Counted from the stretch's first letter, positions 35,591-44,439 are shown. The stretch: 64,000 bases of DNA from Streptomyces griseoflavus (GCF_014649995.1 NZ_BMUC01000001.1:646605-710604), one strand, 5' to 3'. A program made the numbers and translations. The notes: generated from the sequence alone by a model not told the origin.

Positions 35591-36571
35591 TCAGGCGCGG
35601 CGCTGATGGCGGGCGAACTGCTTCTCGCCGTTCCCGAAGTACGTCCAGGGCCACTCGGTGTAGGCGCCGTCCAGCTCGTGGAAGACGTGCCGGCGGGCGG
35701 TGTCCTCGGAGGCGAGCGAGAGGGCCATGGCGAACATGTTGAAGTCGTGCTGCCAGCCCGGGCGCCGCTCGTAGGCGGGGTGCAGGACGCTGCGCCGGGC
35801 GGCCTCCGCCAACTCCGCCCGGACCGCCGGGGTGTCCAGGCAGTCGGAGTCGTCCGACTCCACCCAGTCCTCGATGTGGGCCATGGCCACCGCACAGCCC
35901 AGCGGATGGCCGTCGGGCGCGCCGGCGAACGCCTCACGGGCGAACGCCAGGGCCTGCCCCTGCTCACCGCCCCAGCGCGGCTGCAACTGCGACACCCACT
36001 CCAGGTGGCTCGACAGATCCAGCGGGTCACGGCGCAGCGCCGCGTCGAGCCGGGTCTCGTTGACGGCACGGCCCAGCGACATGCCCCGCCCGGAGGTGAG
36101 GAGATGGCGCCACGGGGTGAGCCACTCCGGCCGCAGCTCGGCGGCCTCGAACAGGTGCTCCTCGGCGATGCGCAGACGCTCGTGGAACACCCGCCACTGG
36201 TCCTGCGTGACGTGCACGGCCCGGGCGGCGGTGCGGGCCTCCCAGCCCCAGCGGACGTGACGCGCCCCGGAGATCAGCAGGGCCGTCGCCCGGTGCTCCT
36301 TGTCCTCCTCGACGGCGCGGACGATCCACCCCTCCACCCCGTCCAGCCCGGCCAGTTCACCGAGGACGTGGTGGTCACGGCCGAGGTCGAAGGGGGCCAG
36401 CGCCTCCTTGACCGCCTCCCACTCACCCGCGTCGGCCGCCTCCACCAGCGCGAGCACACGGGAGTCGCCGAGCGCGCGCAGCGTGTACATCCCGTTCTTC
36501 CTGCGCGGGACCGGAAGGGCGTACGGGCCCGCCGGTCTCTCCTCGCCCCTGCCGAACAGCCTGCCGAACAT
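35591..36571 (-). CDS. Conserved protein of unknown function, HSP90 operon
   Basis: A 326-residue soluble, mainly helical protein; I do not recognise the family with certainty. ATG 36571 follows agggaggg. It opens with a short basic-hydrophobic stretch (M-F-G-R-L-F-G-R-G) and contains W-R-H-L-L-T-S-G-R-G-M-S-L-G and G-W-Q-H-D-F-N-M-F-A-M-A-L as distinctive segments. The alpha-alpha pattern with W/L-rich helices suggests a repeat solenoid like the neighbouring TPR protein. It is first in the operon with the HSP90-like ATPase 42 bases downstream, so it is a candidate client, cofactor or scaffold. Confidence 0.6.
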   Translation of the reverse strand: MFGRLFGRGEERPAGPYALPVPRRKNGMYTLRALGDSRVLALVEAADAGEWEAVKEALAPFDLGRDHHVLGELAGLDGVEGWIVRAVEEDKEHRATALLISGARHVRWGWEARTAARAVHVTQDQWRVFHERLRIAEEHLFEAAELRPEWLTPWRHLLTSGRGMSLGRAVNETRLDAALRRDPLDLSSHLEWVSQLQPRWGGEQGQALAFAREAFAGAPDGHPLGCAVAMAHIEDWVESDDSDCLDTPAVRAELAEAARRSVLHPAYERRPGWQHDFNMFAMALSLASEDTARRHVFHELDGAYTEWPWTYFGNGEKQFARHQRRA

Positions 36572-36703
36572 GCGCGCCCTCCCTGGAACCCCCGCGTGAT
36601 GATCCGGAGCAGCATAAGGCGACCCCCCGACATCGCATCCACAGGGCTTTCACGAGGACTTCACGGCGGGCCGGGGGTGTGGCCCGGGTGGCCGCGCGCG
36701 GGG

Positions 36704-37525
36704 TCAGCCGCGCAGCTCCGCCAGCACCGCGTCCGTGAACGGCGGCCACGCCTCGGAGGCCCACGGCCCGAAGGCACGGTCGGCGAGCGCCACGCACGCC
36801 GCGCCCGCGTCCGGGTCGATCCACAGGAACGTGCCCGACTGGCCGAAGTGCCCGAAGGTGCGCGGCGACGACGAGGCGCCCGTCCAGTGCGGCGACTTGG
36901 CGTCACGGATCTCGAAGCCGAGCCCCCAGTCGTTGGGGTTCTGGTGGCCGTAGCCCGGCAGGACGCCCTTGGTCCCCGGGTACTGCACGGTCATCGCCGC
37001 CGCGACCGTGCGCGGGTCCAGCAGGCGCGGTGCCTGCACCTCGGCGGCGAACCGCAGCAGGTCGTCGACCGTGGAGACGCCGTCCTTCGCCGGGGACCCC
37101 TCCAGCGAGGTCGCCGTCATCCCCAGCGGCTCCAGCACCGCCTGCCGCAGGTACTCGCCGAACGGGATGTCCGTCGCCTTCGCGACATGCTCCCCCAGCT
37201 GCTCGAACCCGGCGTTGGAGTACAGCCGCCGCTCACCGGGCGCCGAGGTCACCCGGTGCTCGTCGAAGGCCAGCCCCGAGGTGTGCGCGAGCAGGTGCCG
37301 CACCGTCGAGCCGTCCGGGCCGGCCGCCTCGTCCAGCTCGACCGCCCCCTCCTCGTACGCCACCAGCACCGCGTACGCCGCGAGCGGCTTGGTGACCGAG
37401 GCCAGCGGGAAGCGGTGACCGGCCGGCCCGTGGGTGCCCAGGACGGTGCCGTCCGCCCGCACGACACCCGCCGCGACGGTGGGAACCGGCCAGTTCTCGA
37501 TCAGCGTGAGGCTCTTCAGCGACAT
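36704..37525 (-). CDS. Serine hydrolase of the beta-lactamase/class C family
   Basis: A 273-residue cytoplasmic-looking enzyme (no signal peptide). Penicillin-binding motifs: S-V-T-K (S43, K46), Y-S-N (102-104) and, in place of K-T-G, F-G-H-F-G-Q-S-G. Members include esterases and D-aminopeptidases; lack of export makes beta-lactamase action unlikely. ATG 37525 has only a weak ribosome site; a longer frame to 38029 would run through the divergent MerR gene and is rejected. Confidence 0.85.
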   Translation of the reverse strand: MSLKSLTLIENWPVPTVAAGVVRADGTVLGTHGPAGHRFPLASVTKPLAAYAVLVAYEEGAVELDEAAGPDGSTVRHLLAHTSGLAFDEHRVTSAPGERRLYSNAGFEQLGEHVAKATDIPFGEYLRQAVLEPLGMTATSLEGSPAKDGVSTVDDLLRFAAEVQAPRLLDPRTVAAAMTVQYPGTKGVLPGYGHQNPNDWGLGFEIRDAKSPHWTGASSSPRTFGHFGQSGTFLWIDPDAGAACVALADRAFGPWASEAWPPFTDAVLAELRG

Positions 37526-37673
37526 GCCGTCGAGCCTAAGCGCTCGGAGCCCGGGCTCCGGCAACGGGTCGGGCCGGGGTCCGGGGCCCGGGTGTCGCAC
37601 GGCGTACGAAGGTGATGCCCGCACGGTAACGAGCCACCTGCCGCCGCGTCCGCCCGTTTCCCGCCCGCGTCGC

Positions 37674-37704
37674 TTGCCTGGAGTGCACTCCAGCGTTCTA
37701 GCGT
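37674..37704 (+). promoter_or_regulatory. MerR-type promoter with 16-bp perfect palindrome
   Basis: ttgcct (-35, 37674-37679) and tagcgt (-10, 37699-37704) are separated by 19 bases containing ctggagtgcactccag (37678-37693), a perfect palindrome. The elongated 19-base spacer with operator inside it is the hallmark of MerR-activated promoters. Transcription would begin about at the ATG (37712), giving a leaderless mRNA. Confidence 0.8.
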
Positions 37705-37711
37705 GGGGGAC

Positions 37712-38182
37712 ATGACGGTGACGGAGACGGAGACGACAGGGGCGAGCGCCGACAGCTGCGCCGGACCGCCGCAGGGGGACCGCCGGCCGGACGGCGAGGA
37801 CAGGTACACGATCAGCGAGGTCGTCGCCCTCACCGGGCTGACCGCGCACACCCTGCGCTGGTACGAGCGCATCGGACTGATGCCGCACATCGACCGTTCG
37901 CACACCGGTCAGCGGCGCTACAGCAACCGCGACCTCGACTGGCTCGCCCTCGTCGGCAAGCTCCGCCTGACCGGGATGCCGGTCGCGGACATGGTGCGGT
38001 ACGCGGAACTGGTCCGCTCGGGCGACCACACCTACACCGAGCGTTTCGACCTGCTCCAGCGGACCCGCGAGGACGTGCTGTCCCGGATCGCCGAGCTCCA
38101 GGGCACGCTCGCCGTGCTCGACCGGAAGATCAGTTTCTACGCGGACGCCGGGCGGGCCCTGGCGTCGGAGAGGACACGATGA
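37712..38182 (+). CDS. MerR-family transcriptional regulator
   Basis: A 156-residue regulator. After a 35-residue disordered N-terminus the MerR DNA-binding domain begins: Y-T-I-S-E-V-V-A-L-T-G-L-T-A-H-T-L-R-W-Y-E-R-I-G-L, then R-R-Y-S-N-R-D-L. No Cys follows the dimerisation helix, so it is not a metal- or thiol-sensing member by the usual residues. It autoregulates from the palindromic 19-bp-spacer promoter just upstream and its stop overlaps the aldo/keto reductase start (ATGA 38179-38182), implying it controls that enzyme. GTG 37703 is an alternative start. Confidence 0.9.
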   Translation: MTVTETETTGASADSCAGPPQGDRRPDGEDRYTISEVVALTGLTAHTLRWYERIGLMPHIDRSHTGQRRYSNRDLDWLALVGKLRLTGMPVADMVRYAELVRSGDHTYTERFDLLQRTREDVLSRIAELQGTLAVLDRKISFYADAGRALASERTR

Positions 38183-39195
38183 CGGGCGGCGGGATCACGA
38201 CGGCGGCACTGGGCGCGGGCGGCCCCGACGTGGGGGTGCAGGGCCTCGGTTGCATGGGCATGAGCTTCGCCTACGGTCCCGCGGACGCGGACGCCTCCCG
38301 GGCGACGCTGGAGCGGGCCCTGGAGCTCGGCGTCACCCTGTACGACACGGCCGACGCCTACGGCGACGGCGACAACGAGCGCTTCCTCGCCCCGTTCCTC
38401 GCGGCGCACCGGGACGAGGTGGTCATCGCCACCAAGTTCGCCCTGGCGATCCCGCCGGACGAGCCGGACCGGCGGATCATCCGCAACGACGCGCCCTACA
38501 TCCGCCGGGCCGTCGAGGCGAGCCTGACGCGCCTGGACGCCGACGTGATCGACCTCTACTACATGCACCGGCGCGACGTGGACGTGCCGATCGAGGAGAC
38601 CGTCGGCGTGATGGCCGACCTGGTGCGCGAGGGCAAGGTCAAGCAGCTCGGTCTGAGCGAGGTCACCGCGGACGAACTGCGCGCCGCGCACACCGTGCAC
38701 CCGATCGCTGCCGTGCAGTCGGAGTGGTCGCTGTTCAGCCGGGACATCGAGGCGAAGGTGGTGCCCGCCGCGCGCGAGCTGGGCGTGACCCTCGTCCCTT
38801 ACTCGCCGCTCGGCCGGGGCTTCCTGACCGGCTCCTTCGCCGACGCCGACCAGGACCTCACCGCGGACGACTTCCGCCGCCGGATGCCCCGCTTCACGGG
38901 CGCCAACGCGGCGGCCAACGCGGCCCTGCTGGAACCGGTCCGCGCGGTCGCCGGGGCCCACGGCGCCACCCCCGGCCAGATCGCCCTGGCCTGGGTGCAC
39001 CAGCAGGCCGCCGTCCACGGACTCCCGGTCGTGCCGATCCCGGGCACCCGGAGGCCGGCCCGCGTGGAGGAGAACACGGCGGCGACCCGCATCACCCTGA
39101 CCGGGGAGGAACTGGCTCTCCTGGACCCGATCGCCGCGCGGGTGGCCGGCACCCGCTACGCCGACATGACGTTCACCTCCGCCGGACGGGAGTGA
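38179..39195 (+). CDS. Aldo/keto reductase
   Basis: A 338-residue NADPH-dependent TIM-barrel reductase. Tetrad residues are visible: Asp and Tyr in Y-D-T-A-D-A-Y-G, Lys in A-T-K-F-A-L, and His in Y-Y-M-H-R-R. G-L-G-C-M-G-M-S near the start and P-Y-S-P-L-G-R-G-F-L-T-G are typical of the AKR11/12-like YajO group. Translationally coupled to the MerR regulator, so probably induced by toxic aldehydes. Confidence 0.93.
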   Translation: MTGGGITTAALGAGGPDVGVQGLGCMGMSFAYGPADADASRATLERALELGVTLYDTADAYGDGDNERFLAPFLAAHRDEVVIATKFALAIPPDEPDRRIIRNDAPYIRRAVEASLTRLDADVIDLYYMHRRDVDVPIEETVGVMADLVREGKVKQLGLSEVTADELRAAHTVHPIAAVQSEWSLFSRDIEAKVVPAARELGVTLVPYSPLGRGFLTGSFADADQDLTADDFRRRMPRFTGANAAANAALLEPVRAVAGAHGATPGQIALAWVHQQAAVHGLPVVPIPGTRRPARVEENTAATRITLTGEELALLDPIAARVAGTRYADMTFTSAGRE

Positions 39196-39280
39196 GCTAG
39201 GGGCGCGGGGCCGTGATTCCGTGCGGCTCCGCCCGCGCGACCGGGCACCGAAGGGACGCCAGGGCTCCGACAGCGGGACG

Positions 39281-40132
39281 CTAGAGCTCCGACAGCAGCT
39301 CCGCCTTCTTGGCGGAGAACTCCTCGTCGGTCACCAGACCGGCCTGGTGCAGTTCCCCCAGGTGCCGGATCCGCTCGGCGATGTCCGCCGGGTCACGCCG
39401 AGCGGGCGCGACGGACACCGCCGGCACCGGCGCGCAGTTGCGCACCGCCGCCAGCACCGCCCCCGCGAACGGCAGCGACTCGTGCACCGGCCCGTACCCC
39501 AGCCCGAACACCACCGCCGCCGGGTCCTGATCGGCCTGCCCCGCCGTCCCGTCCGCCGCGTCCCGCCGCAGCAACCGCAGGTGCCCCTCGAAGACCTCGG
39601 GCGAGCGCCACTCCACCCCGCTCAGTTCACCGATCGGGAACCGCTGGTCCCCGGCCTTCCACTTGGCCGACGACGCGCCCGTCCAGAACCACCGGAAGGA
39701 CACCGCCGTACCGTCGAACGTCGCCTTCCCGTCGTACGCCTTGAACTGCAGCGGCACCTCGGGCGCGGCCACCAGGTGGCGTTCGGCGGGCCCCGACTCG
39801 GTCAGCCGCGCGCGCAGTTCGTCGGCGTAGTACTCGGCGAGCGTCTCCCGCTCGGCGGGCAGCACCAGCCGGTAGGGGTCGCTGCTCTCCTTCAACTGCC
39901 CGGCGGCCGCCTCCAGGAGGGGATCCGCTCCCGGCCGCAGCTCGGCCCGGAGCACGACGGTGCCGCGCCTGCCGGGCGTGAGGGTCACCCCCTCGATCGC
40001 CTCCAGCGGCACCCGCCGCTCCCCGAGTGCCTGGAACAGCTTGGGTGTTCGAATCCCCCGCTCGTAACGGATGAGCACGGAGTCGGACTCGAACTCCCAG
40101 GCGGCATGAAATCCAGCCAGTACGTCACCCAT
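39281..40132 (-). CDS. DUF4429 and SHOCT-domain protein
   Basis: A 283-residue soluble protein with tandem DUF4429 (PH-like) segments: residues 1-115 (A-A-W-E-F then R-R-V-P-L-E-A-I-E-G-V) and about 130-215 (V-S-F-R-W-F-W-T), each probably a beta-barrel. The C-terminus I-R-H-L-G-E-L-H-Q-A-G-L-V-T-D-E-E-F-S forms a SHOCT helical hairpin, often an oligomerisation or membrane-targeting element. ATG 40132 is chosen over 40141; neither has a strong ribosome site. Function unknown. Confidence 0.8.
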   Translation of the reverse strand: MGDVLAGFHAAWEFESDSVLIRYERGIRTPKLFQALGERRVPLEAIEGVTLTPGRRGTVVLRAELRPGADPLLEAAAGQLKESSDPYRLVLPAERETLAEYYADELRARLTESGPAERHLVAAPEVPLQFKAYDGKATFDGTAVSFRWFWTGASSAKWKAGDQRFPIGELSGVEWRSPEVFEGHLRLLRRDAADGTAGQADQDPAAVVFGLGYGPVHESLPFAGAVLAAVRNCAPVPAVSVAPARRDPADIAERIRHLGELHQAGLVTDEEFSAKKAELLSEL

Positions 40133-40198
40133 GCGGCTCATCGTATGCGGCACGAGCTTCTCCGTCCCCTCCCCACGCATACCGCAGTATCTCCGCTT

Positions 40199-41416
40199 CT
40201 ACGCGCGTCCGATAGGTGTCGTACCGGACAAACCCGCTCGGCAGGTGTCGTCCCCGTGCGCACAGGACACCGCGCGGTATGCGCCAACACCGATCTCGGC
40301 GAAGTTCCGCACACTGTCCGTCCCCGGGACGAAGTACCCGCCGTGGCCCTTCGCCTCCCGCGCCGACAGCACCCGCGCGCCGAACCCGGCGGCGACCGGA
40401 TCGGCCCCGTGCCCCAGGCCGCCGAGCTCCAGGTACGGCACGTCCTGGATCCAGTCGTCGGCGTCCCGCATCGCCCACACCCGGGCGGTGGTGTCCAGTT
40501 CGGCGGCCTTCTCCACCCGCATGCCGGGGCTGCCCGCCACCGCGATGTCCGCCACCCGCTCCGGCAGGGAGTCCGCGGCGATCCCGCACACCACGGAGCC
40601 GTAGCTGTGGCAGAACAGCGAGACCGGCGCCTTCCCGGGCAGTCCGCGCAGCATCGCGTCCAGCCGCCGGGCGCCGTCCTCGGCGCGCATCGCCATGGCG
40701 GCGTCCATGCCGAGCCCGCTGGGGGTGGTGTAGTCGGCCCAGGCGATCACGGCGGTGCGGGCCGTGGGGTCGGCCTCGCGCTCCGCCGCGTACAGGGACT
40801 TCGCCATGCCGGCGGGAGCCGAGTAGCGGCGGTCGGTGCGCTGGAAGGTGAGCAGGTCGGTGTCGGCGCCCGGCACGACGACCGAGACCCGCTCGGCCCG
40901 GGGCAGGTCGCCGATGACCTCGGCGACCCGGCCGGAGCCCGACGGGTCGAAGGCGAGGATGTGCCGGCCGGGGTGCATCAGCGCCTCGAAGCGGTCCAGC
41001 CTGCGGGCGGCGTGCCGCTGTCCGGACGCGGTGAGACGGCTGTCGTGCACACGGTCGAGTTCGACGTCCCGGGCCTCCCCGAGCGCGATCCGGTTGGCGC
41101 GGTAGCGCAGCTCGACCGGCGCGCCGTTCATGTTGCCGACCGCCAGGGGATAGCGGTGGGCGAGGTACGCCCGCTGCCCGTCGGTGAGGGAGGCGAAGAA
41201 CCGGGTCAGCCGCGCGGGTCCCGCGTCCGGGTCGGGCAGCCGGTGACCGGCTATCCGTCCCTTCTCCCACGCGACGAGCGACGCCTGGAGCGGGGCCGGG
41301 TGGCGCTGGTGGCGCAGCGCCGTCCAGCCGGTGGTCGCCAGCATCACGAAGACGACGGCGAGCGCGAGCAGCGCGCGCAGGACGTTCGATTGCGGGGAGG
41401 TGTCGAAGGAAGTCAC
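40199..41416 (-). CDS. Alpha/beta hydrolase, DUF1023 family, membrane-anchored
   Basis: A 405-residue protein with an N-terminal helix (V-L-R-A-L-L-A-L-A-V-V-F-V-M-L-A) and a DUF1023 alpha/beta-hydrolase domain. The nucleophile elbow is C-H-S-Y-G-S; S-V-V-V-P-G-A-D-T-D precedes it and G-H-G-G-Y-F near the end supplies a likely catalytic His. Start is GTG 41416 without a clear Shine-Dalgarno site. DUF1023 enzymes are abundant in actinobacteria and are presumed esterases/lipases of the cell surface. Confidence 0.85.
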   Translation of the reverse strand: MTSFDTSPQSNVLRALLALAVVFVMLATTGWTALRHQRHPAPLQASLVAWEKGRIAGHRLPDPDAGPARLTRFFASLTDGQRAYLAHRYPLAVGNMNGAPVELRYRANRIALGEARDVELDRVHDSRLTASGQRHAARRLDRFEALMHPGRHILAFDPSGSGRVAEVIGDLPRAERVSVVVPGADTDLLTFQRTDRRYSAPAGMAKSLYAAEREADPTARTAVIAWADYTTPSGLGMDAAMAMRAEDGARRLDAMLRGLPGKAPVSLFCHSYGSVVCGIAADSLPERVADIAVAGSPGMRVEKAAELDTTARVWAMRDADDWIQDVPYLELGGLGHGADPVAAGFGARVLSAREAKGHGGYFVPGTDSVRNFAEIGVGAYRAVSCAHGDDTCRAGLSGTTPIGRA

Positions 41417-41470
41417 TGAAAGGACACACTAGGAGAACGGGAGTGTCTCGCGTGAATCAAGTGACCGGTA

Positions 41471-42160
41471 TCACGTTTCGGTGCCCCGGTTCGGGGATGG
41501 TCCCGTACGCCAGTTGCCCGCGAGCGCCGGACCCACCTGGTCGAGGCAGGCCGTCATCACCGCCCGCATGGCCTCGGGACTGCAGTCGTCCCCGGCGGAC
41601 CAGCGCCGCTCCGCCACCCGGACCACCCCGCCGAACGCGGCCACCAGGATCCGCGGCCGGGGGTCGGCGTCCACGTCGAGCCCCTCGCGGTCGGCGATGA
41701 CGCGCGCCAGCTCCTCCTCCAGCTCCGTCGCACGGCGCAGATGGGCGGCGAGCAGGGCGGGCGTCGACTCGATCACCCGGTAGACGCGCATGTGCAGGTC
41801 CAGCGGGACCAGCTGCTCCACGGCCTCGGTGATGCCGTCCCAGCTGTCCAGCACGGCCCGGCGCAGCACCTCCAGCGGTGCCTCGTGCGGAGGGCGTGCG
41901 CGTACGGCGTCGAGGACGCGTGACTCCGCGAGCCGTGCCACGAAGAACGCCACCTCCTCCTTGCCGGCGAAGTAGCGGAAGAACGTGCGCTGCGAGACGT
42001 CGACGGCCGCGACGATGTCGTCGACGGTCGTCCCCTCGTACCCGCGCGTGGCGATCAGCTCCAGTGCGGCCCGGACCAGCGCGTCCCTGGTGCGCTGCTT
42101 CTTGCGCTCCCGCAGACCCGGCCGCGGCGGCGCGCCCACGGCGCTCTCGGCCGTCCCCAT
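41471..42160 (-). CDS. TetR-family repressor of the adjacent exporter
   Basis: A 229-residue regulator. N-terminal helix-turn-helix: A-L-E-L-I-A-T-R-G-Y-E-G-T-T-V-D-D-I-V-A and V-S-Q-R-T-F-F-R-Y-F-A-G-K-E-E, a textbook TetR signature. ATG 42160 follows aggagg. It is divergent from an MFS exporter whose promoter contains a 15-bp palindrome, so it most likely represses the exporter until drug binds. Confidence 0.93.
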   Translation of the reverse strand: MGTAESAVGAPPRPGLRERKKQRTRDALVRAALELIATRGYEGTTVDDIVAAVDVSQRTFFRYFAGKEEVAFFVARLAESRVLDAVRARPPHEAPLEVLRRAVLDSWDGITEAVEQLVPLDLHMRVYRVIESTPALLAAHLRRATELEEELARVIADREGLDVDADPRPRILVAAFGGVVRVAERRWSAGDDCSPEAMRAVMTACLDQVGPALAGNWRTGPSPNRGTET

Positions 42161-42234
42161 GGCGCCTCCTCGAACGGTTCCCGCTGCTCAGGCTATGAGC
42201 ACGTTTCGTGTCAGTGACCGTCTGATGAATTGGT

Positions 42235-42263
42235 TTGTCAGCTGTCAGTCGCTGACATTAGCT
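42235..42263 (+). promoter_or_regulatory. Exporter promoter with embedded TetR operator
   Basis: ttgtca (-35, 42235-42240) and ttagct (-10, 42258-42263) with a 17-base spacer that contains tgtcagtcgctgaca (42243-42257; 6-bp arms). Another partial arm, gtgtcagtgac, lies at 42209-42219. The start point would fall at the MFS ATG, giving a leaderless transcript. TetR binding would block polymerase. Confidence 0.75.
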
Positions 42264-42270
42264 TGCACAT

Positions 42271-43890
42271 ATGACTAGTCAGACCACCATCGACAAGGCG
42301 GGGCCGGGGGACGGGCCTCCGTCCGCCCCGTCGGGCACGACTCCGGGCAAGGGGCTGCGGGGGCACCCCTGGTTCACCCTCGTGACCGTCGCCGTGGGGG
42401 TCATGATGGTGGCCCTGGACGGCACCATCGTGGCCATCGCGAACCCGGCCATCGCCGCGGACCTCGGAGCCACCTGGTCCGATCTCCAGTGGATCACCAA
42501 CGCCTACTTCCTCGCCCTCGCGGTCTCCCTGATCACCGCGGGCAAGCTCGGTGACCGGTTCGGTCACCGGCAGACCTTCCTCATCGGTGTGGCCGGCTTC
42601 GCCGCGTCCTCGGCCGCCATCGGGCTGTCCGAGGGCATCACGATGGTCATCGTCTTCCGTGTCTTCCAGGGCCTGTTCGGCGCGCTGCTGATGCCGGCCG
42701 CGCTCGGCCTGCTGCGGGCCACCTTCCCGGCCGAGAAGCTCAACATGGCGATCGGCATCTGGGGCATGGTCATCGGTGCCTCCACCGCCGGCGGCCCGAT
42801 CCTCGGCGGCGTCCTCGTCGAGCACGTCAACTGGGAGTCGGTCTTCTTCATCAACGTGCCGGTCGGCGTCCTCGCCGTCGCGCTCGGCGCGTGGATCCTG
42901 CTCGACCACCGTGCCGAGAACGCCCCGCGGTCCTTCGACGTCCTCGGCATCGTCCTGCTGTCCGGTGCGATGTTCTGCCTCGTCTGGGCGCTGATCAAGG
43001 CACCCGAGTGGGGCTGGGGCGGCCTGTGGACGTGGACGTTCATCTCCGTCGCGGTCGGCCTCTTCGGGGGGTTCGCGGCGTGGCAGTCGCAGGTGCGGGA
43101 GCCGCTGATCCCGCTGGCGCTGTTCCGGTCCGTCCCGCTGTCCGCGGGCGTGGTGCTGATGGTGCTGATGGCCATCGCCTTCATGGGCGGCCTGTTCTTC
43201 GTCACCTTCTACCTGCAGAACGTGCACGGCATGAGCCCCGTCGACGCCGGTCTGCACCTGCTGCCGCTCACCGGCTCGATGATCGTCGGCTCGCCGCTCG
43301 CCGGCGTGATGATCACCAAGGTCGGTCCGCGCATCCCGCTGGCCGGCGGCATGACCCTCACCGCGCTGTCCATGTACGGCATGTCGACGCTGGAGACGGA
43401 CACCGGCAGCGGCGTGATGTCGCTCTGGTTCGCCCTGCTCGGCCTGGGCCTCGCCCCCGTCATGGTCGGTGCCACCGAGGTCATCGTGGGCAACGCCCCG
43501 CTGGAGCTGTCCGGTGTCGCGGGCGGTCTCCAGCAGGCGGCCATGCAGATCGGCGGCAGCCTCGGCACGGCCGTGCTCGGAGCGGTGATGGCCTCCAAGG
43601 TCGACAGCGACCTCCCCGGCAACTGGAAGGAGGCCGGTCTTCCGCCGCTCAGCGGGGACCAGGCCGACGCGACCGCCGAAGCCGTCCAGTTCGGTATCGC
43701 GCCGGTGTCCCCGGACATGCCGCCGGAGGTCGTCCAGAAGATCACCGACGTCTCCCACGACACCTTCATGTCCGGCATGAGCCTGGCGTCCCTCACCGCC
43801 GCCGGTGTCGCCGTGGTGGCGATCTTCGTCGCGTTCCTCACCAAGCGCGGTGAGAACGCGGAGGCCGGTGCGGGAGTCGGACACATCTGA
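42271..43890 (+). CDS. MFS exporter, DHA2 (14-TMS) family
   Basis: A 539-residue drug:H+ antiporter. Motif C-like and motif A elements: L-D-G-T-I-V-A-I-A-N-P-A-I in helix 1, G-K-L-G-D-R-F-G-H-R in the first cytoplasmic loop, and G-P-I-L-G-G in helix 5. About 14 hydrophobic helices fit the DHA2 family (EmrB/QacA). Regulated by the divergent TetR gene. Substrate is not predictable. Confidence 0.93.
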   Translation: MTSQTTIDKAGPGDGPPSAPSGTTPGKGLRGHPWFTLVTVAVGVMMVALDGTIVAIANPAIAADLGATWSDLQWITNAYFLALAVSLITAGKLGDRFGHRQTFLIGVAGFAASSAAIGLSEGITMVIVFRVFQGLFGALLMPAALGLLRATFPAEKLNMAIGIWGMVIGASTAGGPILGGVLVEHVNWESVFFINVPVGVLAVALGAWILLDHRAENAPRSFDVLGIVLLSGAMFCLVWALIKAPEWGWGGLWTWTFISVAVGLFGGFAAWQSQVREPLIPLALFRSVPLSAGVVLMVLMAIAFMGGLFFVTFYLQNVHGMSPVDAGLHLLPLTGSMIVGSPLAGVMITKVGPRIPLAGGMTLTALSMYGMSTLETDTGSGVMSLWFALLGLGLAPVMVGATEVIVGNAPLELSGVAGGLQQAAMQIGGSLGTAVLGAVMASKVDSDLPGNWKEAGLPPLSGDQADATAEAVQFGIAPVSPDMPPEVVQKITDVSHDTFMSGMSLASLTAAGVAVVAIFVAFLTKRGENAEAGAGVGHI

Positions 43891-43938
43891 CGGACCGTTC
43901 CGTGACCCGGTTCGCTCATCAGGGTGAACCGGCGCGGT

Positions 43939-43962
43939 GATCCCTCCCCGTGGGGAGGGATC
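43939..43962 (+). terminator. 11-bp hairpin after the exporter gene
   Basis: gatccctcccc, gt apex, ggggagggatc: a perfect 11-bp dyad 48 bases past the MFS stop. Confidence 0.65.
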
Positions 43963-44133
43963 GCAGGTCACAGTGGGTCAAGTCCTGCGCAGGGCACGGG
44001 GGGAGCACTGCCGCTGCGCGCTGCCGGAGGGGGGCGGCGCGCGGACGGCGGCCCACCTGCCGCGCGAACGGGGTGAATCCACCGCGGAAGCGGGGGTACC
44101 CGCCATGTCAACGAACCCCTAAGGGAGTTGATG

Positions 44134-44439
44134 ATGGCGAGCTTCGGACACGGTACGCGCAGGCACCCCCGCACACGTGGCCGGACGGGGTCACGGTCCG
44201 GGCCGGATCGCGCGACACTCGGAATCATCGGAGTCATCTGCGCGGTCGCCGGTTTCTTCACGCTGGGGATCATCCTCGGCCCGGCGGCGATCGTCTGCGG
44301 CTGGCTCGCCATGGGCCGCAGCTGGACGGGCACCCGCTCGCTGCCGGCCCTGGTCGCCGTGGTCCTGGGCGCCATCGACACGCTTCTGGCCATCATCTTC
44401 CTGGCCGGAGCGGCAGGTTCGGGTTACGGCATGTTCTGA
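44134..44439 (+). CDS. DUF4190 small membrane protein
   Basis: A 101-residue protein with a basic N-terminus (about 28 residues, R/H/G-rich) and two transmembrane helices (A-T-L-G-I-I-G-V-I-C-A-V-A-G-F-F and A-L-V-A-V-V-L-G-A-I-D-T-L-L-A) joined by G-W-L-A-M-G-R-S, the DUF4190 pattern. Of three clustered starts (TTG 44128, ATG 44131, ATG 44134) the last has the best spacing to agggag. Function unknown. Confidence 0.75.
   Translation: MASFGHGTRRHPRTRGRTGSRSGPDRATLGIIGVICAVAGFFTLGIILGPAAIVCGWLAMGRSWTGTRSLPALVAVVLGAIDTLLAIIFLAGAAGSGYGMF

Noticed and set aside
36704-38029. Serine hydrolase reading extended to 38029
   Set aside because: It would run antisense through the merR gene and its promoter; the catalytic domain begins at ATG 37525.
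39264-39296. 11-bp direct repeat gctccgacagc at 39264-39274 and 39286-39296 at the 3' end of the DUF4429 gene
   Set aside because: Short and isolated; probably a local duplication of the gene end without functional meaning.
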